A stretch of DNA of 64,000 nucleotides from Tuctoria greenei (GCA_036927565.1 JAYESD010000007.1:6655644-6719643); one strand, 5' to 3'. Shown: positions 1 to 11,811, numbered from the stretch's first letter. The notes: generated by a model from the letters alone, not told the origin. Numbers and translations are program-made.

Positions 1-1380
1 CACCTCTAGGTATCGAGTCTTGGCATCATGTAGTACTTCACTGATGAAGTATACCTGGCGCTGAATGGTCCGGACCCTCCCGGAGGGGCCCGGAGCTTCC
101 TCTTCACTGACCTGGATCCTCCCGGAGGGATCCGGATTTTCTTCGGGGACCTCTGGGTCCTGGCTGGAGGAACCCGGAGCTTCTTCAGAAGCGACCTGGA
201 CCCTCCCAGAGGGGTCTGGGTCTTCTGAAGTAACTTCTTGTGGATTCGAGTCTGGGAGCTGGGACCCAGACTCGCTTTAAGGAACCTCCGGACCCTCCCG
301 AAGGGGTCTGGATTCCTAAGTATGGGGTAGTTCTGGTCTCTCCGCAACCAGGACCATACTGACGACTTTGTCAGTTGCTGAAATGTAAAGCAACAAAGGC
401 TCACCAGGGTTCGGAGCTACCAGAATTGGTAGGGTGGTGAGGAACTGTTTTAGCTCCTGGAATGCCTTTTCTGCTTCTTCAGACCATTGGAATGGTCCGG
501 ACTTAATCAATAACTTGAAGAAGGGGAGTGCCCTTTCCGCCAGTCTTGAAATGAACCGGCTGAGGGCTGCTAGACATCCAGTTAAATTTTGGAGATCTTT
601 GATGCGTGCTGGTGGCCGCATGTCTTCAATGGCCTTGATCTTCGCCGGATTAGCTTCTATGCCCTGGTGACTTACCAGGAAACCAAGAAGTTTTCCGGAG
701 CTAACCCCAAAGACACACTTGTCTGGGTTTAGCTTTGTACGGGTGACCCGTAGCTTATCGAAGAAAGCCTGCAAGGTGTCACGGAGTGACTCCTTGTTCT
801 TGACCTTGACCACGATGTCATCGACATACACTTCCACTATGTCTCTAATGAGTTCTTCAAAGGTTTTGTACATAGCTCGTACAAAGGTTGAAGCTACATT
901 CTTGAGACACAATGGCATGGCTGTATAATAGTACAATCCATCTACTGTGATGAAAGAGGTATGCTCTTCATCTTCCCTAGACATTCTGATTTGATGATAC
1001 CCAGAATATGCGTCTAGGAAACACAGTAATTCACACCCGGAGGTGGAATCCACTATCTGATCTATTCTAGGTAGTGGGAATGGATCTTTTGGACATGCCT
1101 TATTTAGTGTTGTGTAGTCGATACACATCCGAAGCTTCTGGCCGGCCTTGGGCACAACGACTGGGTTTGCCAGCCATTTTGGATGGAAGACTTCTCGGAT
1201 GAACCCAGCTTTGAGCAACTTCTTCACTTCTTGCCGAATGAAGTTCTGTCGCTCTACGGATTGTTTTCGGGGCTTCTGATGCACAGGCCGGGCATCGGGG
1301 TAGATCTTCAGATTGTGCTCAATCACTTCCCTGGGGATCCCAGGCATTTGTTGACGGTTGCCAGGCAAACACGTCAACAT
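1..1380 (-). pseudogene. pol: Gypsy reverse transcriptase and start of RNase H (element A)
   Basis: The open part (316-1380) shows the RT core: a CIDYTTLNK segment, the FLDAYSGYHQI block and the catalytic YVDD box in EVYVDDIVV, followed by the thumb/connection. It would copy element RNA into DNA inside the gag particle. The same frame is closed by TAG at 316-318 and TAA at 277-279, then passes through a repeat-rich linker and reaches an RNase H-type segment (QVYFISEVLHDAKTRY at about 15-57) that leaves the window. Upstream the protease frame is offset by one base near 1345-1355. The linker is unusual: gypsy relatives usually have only a few residues between RT and this RNase H block. Confidence 0.9.
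60..312 (-). repeat. Repeat-expanded linker between RT and RNase H, element A
   Basis: A block built on the near-palindrome GGACCCTCCCGGAGGGGTCC recurs four or five times about 60-100 bp apart (around 67, 113, 200 and 289). Read in the pol frame it encodes repeats of the form DPDPSGR-VQV and EEAPG, giving an acidic proline/glycine-rich linker of about 85 residues. A related fragment (CCCTCCCAGAGGGGTCC) lies near 61768 in element E. Confidence 0.7.
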
Positions 1381-1411
1381 TAGCCCGGAGGAAAGCGATG
1401 AGCGCGAGTTC

Positions 1412-3829
1412 CTATTTGTCGTTCAATCCTCCCGATATACGGGTGGTCTGAGCGGCATCGGAACCGATTTGGACGACTTTCACGGGAATGTCGGTGTCGC
1501 CGCTTGGCTGCACATGAGGTGTAGATGTCGAGCCTCGCTGACGAATGCTCGGGGGTTTTGGAGCTTGCTCCTGCCTGGAGTCCTCCTCTTGTGCCGTAGT
1601 GAGTGCATGGAGTTCTTCCAGAGTAGTTACTCCGGCAGTACGATCTCCGCGGATCCAGAGAACGCCTACTGGTGTTGGCATCTTTAACACCAGGTAACCA
1701 TAATGAGCGGCTGCCATGAATTTGTACAAGGCAGGCCTACCCAAGATGGCATTGAAGGGTAAGTTGATCTGAGCAACGTCAAAGACCAACTTCTCGGTGC
1801 GATACTTCTCCCGGGTCCCGAAGGTAACGGGGAGGGTAATAGCTCCGAGTGGGGTAATGGCTCCCGGACCTACTCTGGAGAAAGGTCGGGAGGGGTGGAG
1901 ATCCGAAGGTCGGAGATGAAGCTTGGTAAAAGCTTTGAAGCTTATGAGGTTGAGCCCCGAACCTCCGTCTACCATGACATGGTGAAGCTGGATGTTATTG
2001 ATGGTAGGAGATACCATCAAAGGTAACTGACCTGCTCCAACCATGCTTTGAGGGCAGTCCAAAGCATCAAAAGTGATGGCTGTGTCCATCCACTTCCGAT
2101 GAGGCTCCGCCCTGGCTGTAGGAGCTACAGCAGCCATGTCCCGACGCATAGTCTTGATGACGCGGCGGGAGGTGATGTCCCATGATCCACAAAAAATGGT
2201 GTTCATGGTCTTCCGACGCTCGTTGTCGGAGACGTCGGAATCTTCGTCGATAGAGGTGTAGATGGCCTTCAGGACCTTTTTGGGATCCTGAAAACCTAAC
2301 TCCTCTTCAGCCGGAGCTTCGTTGACTTTTTGTTTTCCTTCCCTCTGTCGGAAAGGAGCTTCTTCCCGGCTCTTGTTGTAGCACTCAGCAAGGTTTTGGA
2401 CCTCCCGACAGTCTTCCAAACTGTGGCTGCCCGTTTTGTGAATTGGACACCACACCTTGGGTTTGCTACCGTCTTCAGAAGATGATCAAGGTCGCTTCTC
2501 GGGGCGTGGCCCCCGGCTACCCTGAGGTGCAGTAGCTGCAACATTAGATGCACCAGCCGACGGCTTCTTCTTGCCGTTGGTCTTCTTCTTCTTCTTGCCA
2601 CTCCCGGAGGTAGCGACTTCTCCTTTGGAGGATTTCTTGTGATCCTCTGGAGTTGGTTTGGAGTGCATTTCACGGCCCTCCGCAGCTCTGGCACATTTGT
2701 CAGCCAAGCTGAAGAGTTCCGTGACACTGGTAATCTCCTTGATCGCCAGTTTCTCCAGCATCTTCTTATCCCGCACTCCCTGTCTAAATGCCACGATGAC
2801 AGAGGCGCTAGAGATAGAAGGGATAGTGTTTCGTACCTGAGAGAACCTCTGGATGAATGATCGCAGGGATTCTCCCCCTTTTTGCACGACTTCAAAAAGG
2901 TCCAGTTCGGTGCCTGGTCGGGTGTAAGAACTCCCGAAGTTGGCGGTGAACTGCCGGCACAACTCCTCCCAACTATTGATGGAGTTGGGTAGAGGGATCA
3001 TAAACCAGGACCTGGCGGTCCCAGTTAAAGCCACTGGGAAATAATTGGCCATTACGACCTCATTCCCTCCAGCTGCCAAGATAGCAGTGGAGTAAATCTG
3101 AAGAAATTCAGCAGGATTAACGGTCCCGTCAAACTTCTCCGGCTGGTGAGGCCGAAACTTCTGTGGCCACCTGACCATACGCAGATGCATGGCCAGGGCT
3201 GAATAGCCTCCTCCTACTCCTTCTGGGGCAGGAATGTCTTGAGCTTCTCGTCTTTCACGAGCACGCTCTATATGAACTTGACTGTCTTGCTGGCGATATC
3301 AGTGATCAAGCTCCGCCCGGAGGTCATGAGTTGAAAGCCTTGATACCGTGTGAGTGCGTCGTGCCCCAGAGGGCAACGACGTCACATGCTGTGATGCAGC
3401 ACATCTCCTGTTGTTGGAAACGTGTGGACCAAGTCTGCCAGACAAGGTCCGCCGCTGCGAAGTGGACCGTCCTGAAGGAGGAGGACCCTGGTTGCTGATG
3501 TGGTCGGCTGCTGCTGCAACCAAGTGTTCCACATCGGCCCTCCACTGCTCCATTGCATCCCGGGATGCGTCCGAAGGTGGTGGGCGCTGAAGAAGAGCAC
3601 GTGCTGCATGAAGCGTGTGTTCCGGGTTGTTAAGATTTGCTGACGCAGTGATTGACGCCGGTGCACCATCGCGTTGTCCAGCTTGATTTGCTGGTGGAGG
3701 CGGCGGTGGTGGAAGTGTGACTCCTGCTGGAGCCGTGGTTCCTGCTGGTGGCTGCATATTGGAGGGATTACCCCCAACAGCTTGAATAACGGGATGACCA
3801 TTGGATGATCCAGCGACTGAGTTCACCAT
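1412..3829 (-). pseudogene. gag: Gypsy gag-protease polyprotein (element A)
   Basis: One frame runs from the ATG at 3829 (MVNSVAGSSNG), just inside the primer-binding site, to 1412, about 805 codons. The N-terminal part is Pro/Ala/Gln-rich. A gag core follows at about residues 210-400 (PEKFDGTVNPAEFLQIY ... WEELCRQFTANF). A basic Lys/Ser stretch precedes a zinc-knuckle-like motif C-x2-H-x4-H-x4-C (WCPIHKTGSHSLEDC, near 2415-2455). An aspartic protease segment contains VDGGSGLNLI near 1955-1980. The frame has TGA stops at 3299-3301 and 2486-2488 and ends at TAG; each fits a one-base C-to-T change (CGA or CAG). Gag would form the particle and the protease would cut it. Confidence 0.88.
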
Positions 3830-3846
3830 TCTTGAAATCTCAGGCG

Positions 3847-3864
3847 CCCCTACCTGGCGCGCCA
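3847..3864 (-). other. Primer-binding site of element A
   Basis: On the minus strand TGGCGCGCCAGGTAGGGG begins two bases inside the 5' LTR. Its position and TGG start are those of a tRNA 3'-end complementary site priming minus-strand synthesis. Element C has nearly the same site. The tRNA was not identified. Confidence 0.8.
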
Positions 3865-3866
3865 AC

Positions 3867-4740
3867 TGTCGGTGGTTTTGATCCGGCAGATCTCCCGACA
3901 CTACTAAAGTGCTAGAGGAGTTTGAGGTTCAGTATGGGCGCGCGGGGATTCAAGAAGGTGAGATGTAGAGTGACACAAGACACCAAGATTTATGTGGTTC
4001 AGGCCGCCTGAGCGTAATACCCTACTCCACGGGGTGTGTTGATGTTGTATTGGATGTATGTTTAGAGCGTCTGTCTAGTATGTGTCCAGTGTACAGAGCG
4101 CGTGTGTAGCCTGTAGAGAGTGTCCTATGTATCGTCGGCCTGTCCTTTTATAGTACAAGGGCAGGCCGTTACAAGTTAGCCTGGCACGACATGTGGCTCC
4201 GGCGGTTACTGATATTGATACACATTCAACACGTTTAATTGCCCTTCATGACCAAGTTATGGGCTTTGACAGCACCGTTACTGGTAATTAAGGACGTCCG
4301 ATCGTGTGTCATTAATGTAGTATTAATGAAACTTGATCGGGTCTTGAAGTCCTTGATTCCCCTTTGAAGATCCGGAGCCGTTGTGGAGTCTTTCGGAGGT
4401 TAGAGGCTGAAGATCCGATGGTTGGACACGTGGCAGCGCCGGAGCACACTGTGGGGAACAGATGGCTCCGGTGTTACCCAACACGTGTCAGCACCGGAGC
4501 TTCCCTCGGTCTGGGGTTAGGTCCGGGGGTGCCATTTCGGTACATAGCCCGGAGCTTCCTCCTTGCGGGTGGTAGCTCCGGTTTGATAGTACACGTGGCG
4601 ACCCTGGGACTAACCATGTTGGAGAAGCGGGTCCAGACATGTCTAACATGTGGGCCTTCGAAGGTCTTCAAATCAAGTAGATGACTTTCCCTTGAGATCT
4701 TTGCAATCCCAAGGAGTATATGGTACCCAGGGTACCGACA
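3867..4740 (-). repeat. 5' LTR of element A (874 bp)
   Basis: The LTR is bounded by the inverted ends TGTCGGT and ACCGACA and abuts the primer-binding site on its left. A minus-strand TATA box (TATAAAA) lies at 4146-4152, matching one at the same relative place in the LTR of element E. Much of the right-hand two thirds is recognisably similar to that 54146-54982 LTR, including the segment CCGCCTGAGCGTAA and the shared end GGGTACCGACA, so A and E are related families. The partner 3' LTR is left of the window. Confidence 0.88.
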
Positions 4741-4919
4741 GGGATAAATACGATACCCTTAGGAATACTCATGGGTCAAATGCTACAACAATATCTTCCG
4801 TGCGCTTGCGGATCTCATCTCTTTACCGGAGATGATATGTGGTGTTAAGAAATACCAACAAGCATTTCTGGCGCTGTTGCCGGGGATGATTTGTTAGTAT
4901 ATCTTAGGATCCGTCAACA
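4741..4919 (+). repeat. 3' remnant of the 5' LTR of element B
   Basis: This matches 11400-11577 nearly base for base, from GGGATAAATACGATACCC to CCGTCAACA. The left part of the LTR is displaced by element A; GGGAT at 4741-4745 is the expected right copy of the target duplication. Confidence 0.88.
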
Positions 4920-4927
4920 AGCATTTC

Positions 4928-4945
4928 TGGTGCCGTTGCCAGGGA
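4928..4945 (+). other. Primer-binding site of element B
   Basis: TGGTGCCGTTGCCAGGGA lies nine bases inside the 5' LTR. It resembles the tRNA-Asp-type primer site TGGCGCCGTTGCCGGGGA known from Athila-like gypsy elements. A second copy sits within the LTR itself at 4869-4886. Confidence 0.75.
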
Positions 4946-7900
4946 AGGCAAAGGAAGTGAAGCATAGCTATCACTTGTGATTAAGCTATAGGTACTAATA
5001 GTTATTAGACAGGATTACCCTTTATTGTTTTCTCCTTTGTGTGAAAACAAGGTAGTGTTGGCCAACCCATTGTATGGGATGGCCAACGAGGACGCAAGTG
5101 CCAAACTGCAAGATGATTTAAGGCGTACCTCAACAAATGTCCGCTAGGCAACACCATTGCCTTTTTGCGGGAGAATTTCAGCTTTGAGTAGGAGCCAAAG
5201 TCATCCATACCCAAGCTTGGGGAAGGCTCCAAGAAGTTCTTCTTGGTTTGCCTCCACCATGGGGTGGATAGTTGGCTCTTCATCCAACACTCATGTCATG
5301 GGTTGGCTCCACCAATCCATGACCACATTCATGCTAGAGCTAAATGAGTCCTATTCTCATTCATCATGGATGAGAAGAAGGTCTCCACTCAAGGGGTGAA
5401 TTGAAGAATGCTCGAGTTCCCATAGCTTGTCATGCACACCACTTCACAAGGTGGATATGCTAGTTATGGAAATACACCTCCCATTGAAGTGTCATGAATA
5501 TCCAAGTCGTTGGAGATTTGTTTGGATAATCCAAGTCGTGGATATTCATATGATTTGTGAAAATCCATGTCATCATGGGACGTGTGGGAATTATTTCCTA
5601 AGACCCATGAGGACCTTTTTCAAACAACAACTCCAATGGCTACCATTCACAAGGAGGTCAAGGGCGGAATTAACATCACCCTTGTATTCAAGGAGGCTAT
5701 GGCTTTCCAAGGGATTTAAGTTCAACTAGCCTACCTTGAAGTATCTTGGCCAAGCAGAAATCAAGACAACATTCACATGAAGATCTTGGCCAAGGACAAG
5801 AACTTAAGGAGCATTCAAAGTCCAAGATTTCCCACATCACTTGTTGGGATTCCCACACTTCGACCAAACCCATTCAACCTAGGGCAAGTGACATTGTGGA
5901 GGAAGCGTTTCTTGTTTGATTGTGGAGTCCACATGTCATTATGCCCCAGGACGCCTTTGACCCATGATCAAGGTATGGGTTGATTCAATGGAATATCAAT
6001 ATGGTCAGAGTGGCACCCCTAAGAAGGACAAAGCCTCACCATGCTCATGAAGGAATACATTCAAGAGGGAGAACCCGTCGCTACCACAACATGTCTATAT
6101 CAATACAATGGGGAGAGGCTAGGGCCACCATGTGGCCCACATGTCCAAATGACAGCCAAATGACTTTGGCATGTCAAAACAGAAGAAATTGTCCACGTCT
6201 TCAACTCCGGTATTTGACAACAAATCATCGCGCTGAAAAAACGGAGGTAAGTCTTACTCATCAGACTTCAAAAATTCGGTGAGTCCTTGCCAATAGGTTA
6301 ATTGGTAGTTATCTCATATTTGTTTTCCAAATTGCATCAACCCTTGCATTTACATATTTGAAATTCCACACTTGCATGTTGGAAAGTAAAATTTCCAACC
6401 ATTATAAAACTAAAAATTTAAATTAGGGGAGAAATTTAATTGGATATGAACTACGTGCATGACCACTTGAATTTATCTTCCTAGTTCAGACCAAAAAGAT
6501 TTGCTTTGACCCTCATTGCATTTACAAGTTATTTCAAGCTGGGCAAGACAATTTGAAAATTGGGTTCAATTTGCTTTTGGCTAACGTAACCCGTTTTTGA
6601 GTTGTTTTGTGTGTTCCTAATTAAAGTGCAGCTAGGTCAAAATTGTGAAGAGGTGATTTGGCAAGAAAGTGGAAGGTTTCATCAAGCTCAAGTCACCATT
6701 GGGAGGATTTGAGAACACTTCTCTCCTTCAAACTCATTTTGAGTTTGAGGGAGTGAAATGTTCAAGAGGATGACCCAATGGAGGAGCCAGAACCAAATCC
6801 ATCACCAAATCCAACCACAACTTGGCATTTGACATCAACCATCATGCCTACGCCAAAAATCAAGGTTGTGAGTTTCTCACAAAAGACCTTCGTCACCAAC
6901 TTCTCTTCAAATGAGGTATGAGTTTAGAATTTTTCATTGTTTGGTTTGCCATAGAGTTGAATGTATTTGCTTGCATTTGTGAGGAAGGTTGACACTTCCT
7001 CATCATTCAATTCTCATGCATCCTCACAAGAGTAAGTGTGGGTATTCACTTTTGGATCTCTAAAAGGAAATCCCACCTTACTTGGAAAAATCTCAAACAA
7101 GTACCTAGAATCCTTTAAGGATTGTTTTGTAAACTTAGTCATTTTTGTCGAGGTTTAGAAAATAAAACTTTTGGGCATGACTTAATTGGTGAATTGGCAT
7201 ATAGAAATTTGGGCATAGTGACAACCACAATTTTTAATTGAGCTTCATGCATAGATGGTGTCACTAGATTTCAAACTCCTAGGAATAAGTGATATCCTTA
7301 CTCTAAAATTGAATTGCATTTTTTTAGGAGTCACTAAATTTTAAATTCCTAGTGAGGTTCAGGAGGATAAAATTGAGAATCTTGTTTGTCATGGTCTAAA
7401 TGATAAAAATTTGCTCTTGAAAGCTAAGATGGTTAGAAACTTTAAAAGGTGTAGGGATCCATATAGTGTATTTCTATCACATGCATTGCTATGAGTAGGA
7501 GCTTTAGAAAATACGCAACAAGAATTATCCATAAAGCTCCACTCTTATCAATGAATAACACATTGATCATAGATACACTTGACATTGGATCCAATGCATA
7601 TTTGATTTTGTTCTTCCCCGTATGTACAAATGAAAGTTCGGTTACCTAACTCGAACGTTCATTTGTACAAGTCTCGGGAGCTAACCATCCCTCTCCATTC
7701 AAGAGTGGAAGTTTGCACGAGTAATATTACTATGCAGACATTCAAGAAGCTGATTGTTGGGATCCCTAGAGGATCCCATTTCAACATCTCTTGGCCAAGG
7801 AGTAAATGAGGATGGTTGCTACCTATCAGAAATTATGCCCGAAGGTCAATCATAACTATACGAGGCTAGAGATTTGAAATGGGAACCCTCCATGAGCAAC

Positions 7901-7992
7901 CAATGGGCTGCCACGAATGGGTGAGAGCATTATGCTCTCAAGTATTCTAGGCACTCATTCAAGCTCAAGGGATTTGCCACTATCATTGGTTA
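4946..7992 (+). other. Internal region of element B, no coding domain seen
   Basis: AT-rich, with no recognisable protein motif. A 28-bp segment at 5903-5930 is repeated exactly in the 3' LTR at 10710-10737. Short frames at 5157-6282 look like chance openings. Confidence 0.6.
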
Positions 7993-8369
7993 CAAGTTAT
8001 TCCTATGTGGCTAAGAGTTATGATGTACCATGACCAAGGAATGACAAGATCACACCCAATTTATATTGGGTGCAAGTTGTTCCTATGTGGCTAGAAGGTA
8101 TGTCATGCCTTAGCCAAGGAACAACAGATCACACTGAACCCATGTTGAGTGCATGTCATTCCTTTGTGGTTCTAGCTATTACCCAAGGAACAACTGATCA
8201 TACCCAATGCATGTTGGTCACATGTCACTCCCTTATGGCAAAAAGATATGATACACCTTAGCCAAAGAATGACGAACATACTCAATGTATGTTGAGTGCA
8301 CGTCACTCCTTTGGATCTAAAGGTTATCATTATCCTAGCCAAGGAATGACAAATCACACCCAACACATG
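7993..8369 (+). repeat. Tandem repeat, five diverged units of about 70-80 bp
   Basis: Units begin near 7993, 8073, 8152, 8221 and 8299. Each has the form CA(A/T)GT-TTCCTATGTGGCT, then CCAAGGAATGACA and CACACCCAA. Spacing is 69-80 bp. Divergence between units indicates an old array inside element B. Confidence 0.85.
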
Positions 8370-8642
8370 GAGACCCCGATGTGCGGACGATCATCATCGG
8401 AAACACTCTATTCAACCACACTCATGGTGTCAATGGGACGCAACACAACAATCAACACTCAACCCTCCATTGTCAAAGCCATGCTGCAACAAGGATAGGC
8501 CAACTCATGGCCTACCTCCGTCGTTAGGGTTTGAACCCCTATCATGGACCTTGATCAAGAATAAGCTTGGGGGAGGACCCCCACTTGAGGTAACTTGTAT
8601 CACACCCACTATATTTTTATTTCCAATCATCCACCTTGCATT

Positions 8643-8696
<54 letters not shown>

Positions 8697-9954
8697 TTAG
8701 ATTTGCTTTCATCAAATAAAGATGTGCGGTAAGAATGATTTATAATTCACATAGATGAAATGATGAATAGTTGCTCTGTTTTATTTTCCTAAGCCTCTAG
8801 CTTACAACTTGCTACTCTTCGAATATTGCTTTCATTGGATTGAAATACTTTTACCTTAAATTGGAAGTTGTGGGTAGCAAAAGCTTAATCTAATTATAGG
8901 TTGTTGCAAGATTAGAATTAGAAATAGGGTTGCTAGCCCTAGTTTGAAAGTAAAACTTAGATTTCCGGAGAAATTCTAAAAAGATTTAAGTGTCCCTCAA
9001 TTGATTGGAAATACCTACCAAAGCCATATGATGTCCATACATAGACAAAACCTTATGCATATGCTATTTGCTTTCACATTGAGCCTAGTCAAACTAGTAT
9101 AGACCTATGTGAGAAAGCATTCAACTCTTTTTGAATTCAAGACTTCACTTGCACATGCTATACTTCTACACTAGAAGTAAGCAAAACGTCCATCATATCC
9201 ACCATACCACAACAAAAAGAGAAACTCCATGTTATTCATGTTTAGCACTTTCTTCAAACTTCATTGCAAAGAATGGGAGTAGAAGACATGGCTATAAAAA
9301 AAGCAGGAAAAAGCATGCTTACATCATAAGCATGAGAAAAAAAGAGAGAAAAGAAAAGTAGCCATGTTTCATCCCTGCAAAAGAAAGAGAGAATATACCA
9401 AAAAGGAGTTATCTCAAGTATCCACATCCACTTCCACTCCATCACACATGCACTAGTCTTGAATCACAAAAGTTTTGATTTGAATTCTCCTAAGGCTTAT
9501 TCTTTTGACATAGCAATATATGTGATGCAAATATGCCTACTTACTTTCCTTACCAAGCTCCACATACAAGCCATATTCAATGAGTAGGAATAGTAGAGGC
9601 ACAATGCTTTGGTGAGGAAATATTTCCACTATCCACAAAGGAGTGACTGAGAGAATCAAATTGAGGTACTTAATATATAAATTGAATTCTTCGGGATTTA
9701 AGTGGAACTTGAGTTCTAGGCTATGTTTGCTCCATTTGCTATTCTACCTTTCAACTACTCATGAATATGAAAAAGCATAAGCCCCATGATAACTTAAGAA
9801 AGGTAGGGTATCATAGCCAATTTCTGCAGTACTAGGTAGAGTATCTTGTTGTGCATTAGATACTTTTGAAAATAAGATATTTTAGCAACTCCTGATCATC
9901 AACCTAAAGTCTTGACTTTGCTCGGGACAAGCAAAGGATAAGCTTGGGAGAGTT
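8370..9954 (+). other. Internal region of element B, 3' part, with (TA)n and polypurine tract
   Basis: A (TA) run of about 25 units lies at 8645-8694. No gene is visible. The last bases before the 3' LTR, AAGCTTGGGAGAG at 9940-9952, form the polypurine tract that primes plus-strand synthesis. Confidence 0.7.
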
Positions 9955-11577
9955 TGTTGACGGCTGTTATATACCAATTCCATCTGTCAATTTAACTCAA
10001 TTATGTGAAGGATTTGTAATTTCTTGCACACATCACCTCTCTATATAACCCAATTCCACTTGGACTTGGAGAAATATGTGTATGCAACATTTTATGCAGG
10101 AAATTAGAAAATGTAGATGGACCAATCCTATAAAATATCATCCCAGCCAATCAGGTGAAGACACGTGGCATCCCATGGATCAAATGTCCCACAAACAGAA
10201 GTATCCGAGGAGATCCAATGGTGTATCACCCATATACATCAATGGGACCCACCTGGAAGCCACCTGGAGAAAGCACACGAGAAACGGTGCAATGACCAGG
10301 TCGGCCGAACCAGGGGGTCGTCTGACCTGGTCTTTGCACCAAACTGGTCAGCCTCCACGTGTTGGCTCCTCCCGGCTCCCTGGAGTCAATGGTGACTGAT
10401 TCGCACGCTTTTGGTGGCGGGAACCAACCTCAACACTAGTATAAATAGGACCCCCCTACCCCTCACTTTAACACACACCACTTGGGCATCATTTTATTGT
10501 ATACACTATCTTCCATAGTCCTTAGAGGAGTTAGGATGTAGAGAGGAGAGCCTCTAGTCCCAAGTCCAAATTCTGAAAGGAGTAGAAGGAGTCTCTCTTC
10601 CCAATTCCACATTGGGAAAGGTATGACTTATGTATTCCTTCTTGTATTTGTGACTTTGTGCTCAATAAAGATATTATCTTTAGTCTTTTTTTATACGTAT
10701 ACTTGGACAAAGCGTTTCTTGTTTGATTGTGGAGTCCGTGTATGTGGAATGTATAGTCTTTATGATTTCACTCTCATGATCACATCTTATGGTCATAAAC
10801 ATTATAGACCCCACTATAGTCTATGTAGTTATGATATGATTATGTTAATATGAATGACTTATGCTATGCTTCAACATTGGTTCAACGATGTTTAGGTTAG
10901 TCATTGCCTTAGGATGGCTTGTTCCATGGCTCCTAAGGTATTTGCTTAGTATGCTAGCATGGTGCTAGGGTATTTAAGTAGCATTGGATGTCTCGTAGAC
11001 CCACGGATTGAAGAGGTAGGCAGTAGGTGGTGACAGCCCTATCTGTCCTTTGTAATCCTCCACGTTCGACTATGCCACAGACTCTTGGCGGGAGTCGCCC
11101 TAGTATTGCTAGGGGTAAGCTCGTGCCCGATGTGTTGAATAGCATTGCATAAGAATTCATCATTGACATGACCATTAGTATCTACCTTAGGATATGTATA
11201 TGTATTAGTAGCATTGTAGGAGCAACTCTCTAACTCTCAATCCAATGTCCCTCTAGGACCCATTTTACCCTTTAGAATAGATTGCCTAGGTGTGTGTCAC
11301 ACTACCCCTATTATCAACTTACCCCTGTCCGGATAATGGATTAGTATCCCATAGCTTGACCATAAGAGTAGTATATACTTTACTCCATTGCCTTCCTTTG
11401 GGATAAATACGATACCCTTGGGGGTACTCATGGGTGAAATGCTACAACGGTATCTTCCGTGCACTTGCGGATCTCATCTCTTTACCGGAGATGATCAGTG
11501 GTGTTAAGAAATACCAACAAGCATTTTTGGTGCTGTTGCCGGGATGATTTGTTAGTTTATCATAGGAGCCGTCAACA
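9955..11577 (+). repeat. 3' LTR of element B (1623 bp)
   Basis: It starts TGTTGACGGC directly after the polypurine tract and ends GCCGTCAACA. A TATA box (TATAAATA, 10440-10447) is followed by C-rich sequence, as in LTR promoters. A primer-site-like motif TGGTGCTGTTGCCGGGA at 11528-11544 lies only 33 bp from the LTR end. Confidence 0.87.
10440..10447 (+). promoter_or_regulatory. TATA box in the LTR of element B
   Basis: TATAAATA in the middle of the LTR, followed within 15 bp by a C-rich stretch. This fits the R-region promoter position but start-site data are absent. Confidence 0.5.
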
Positions 11578-11811
11578 GTACTGTAGAGGATTTTCAGTTC
11601 ATCAGCGAAGCAGGCAAGACTGTGAGGGAGCATGCAGCTGGCAACGCTAGACTAGACAAAGAGAGGGTTCGCCGGTTCGGTCTGACTGACATCAGCCAGA
11701 GCACATCTCGAAGAGAATTATTAGTTGCAGGGCAAGTAATGAACACCAGCGGTAGCAGGTGGCAAATGCAAGACAGATAAGGCAGGCAGCTTGTGGGATT
11801 GAAATCCTCCA

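Larger units (their letters stand above)
1..4740 (-). mobile_element. Element A: Ty3/gypsy LTR retrotransposon, left part outside window
   Basis: Read on the minus strand the order is 5' LTR (3867-4740), primer-binding site, gag, protease, reverse transcriptase and the start of RNase H, which runs off the left edge. Protease-RT-RNase H in this order is typical of Ty3/gypsy; the DGGSG protease site and the LTR likeness to element E suggest the Tat/Retand-type group, which is inference. It inserted into the 5' LTR of element B: the B sequence resumes at 4741 with GGGAT, and the uninterrupted B copy at 11400 reads through the same point. The frames carry several stops and one frameshift, so this copy is not autonomous. 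Confidence 0.93.
4741..11577 (+). mobile_element. Element B: non-coding LTR retrotransposon (nonautonomous)
   Basis: Two copies of the same LTR end (4741-4919 and 11400-11577) flank an internal region with primer-binding site and polypurine tract. The 3' LTR is complete (9955-11577) and carries inverted ends TGTTGACGGC / GCCGTCAACA. Most of the 5' LTR is missing because element A is inserted in it. The internal 5 kb shows no gag, protease, RT or integrase motif in any frame, so the element would depend on enzymes from a partner. The primer site has the form seen in Athila-type gypsy elements, which suggests but does not prove that affiliation. Confidence 0.85.

Noticed and set aside
65..280. 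71-residue plus-strand frame with EGSG repeats
   Set aside because: It is the complement of the repeat linker in the minus-strand pol of element A.
10076..10399. 107-residue frame in the element B LTR
   Set aside because: Upstream of the LTR TATA box, no homology recognised, and overlapping frames of equal length.
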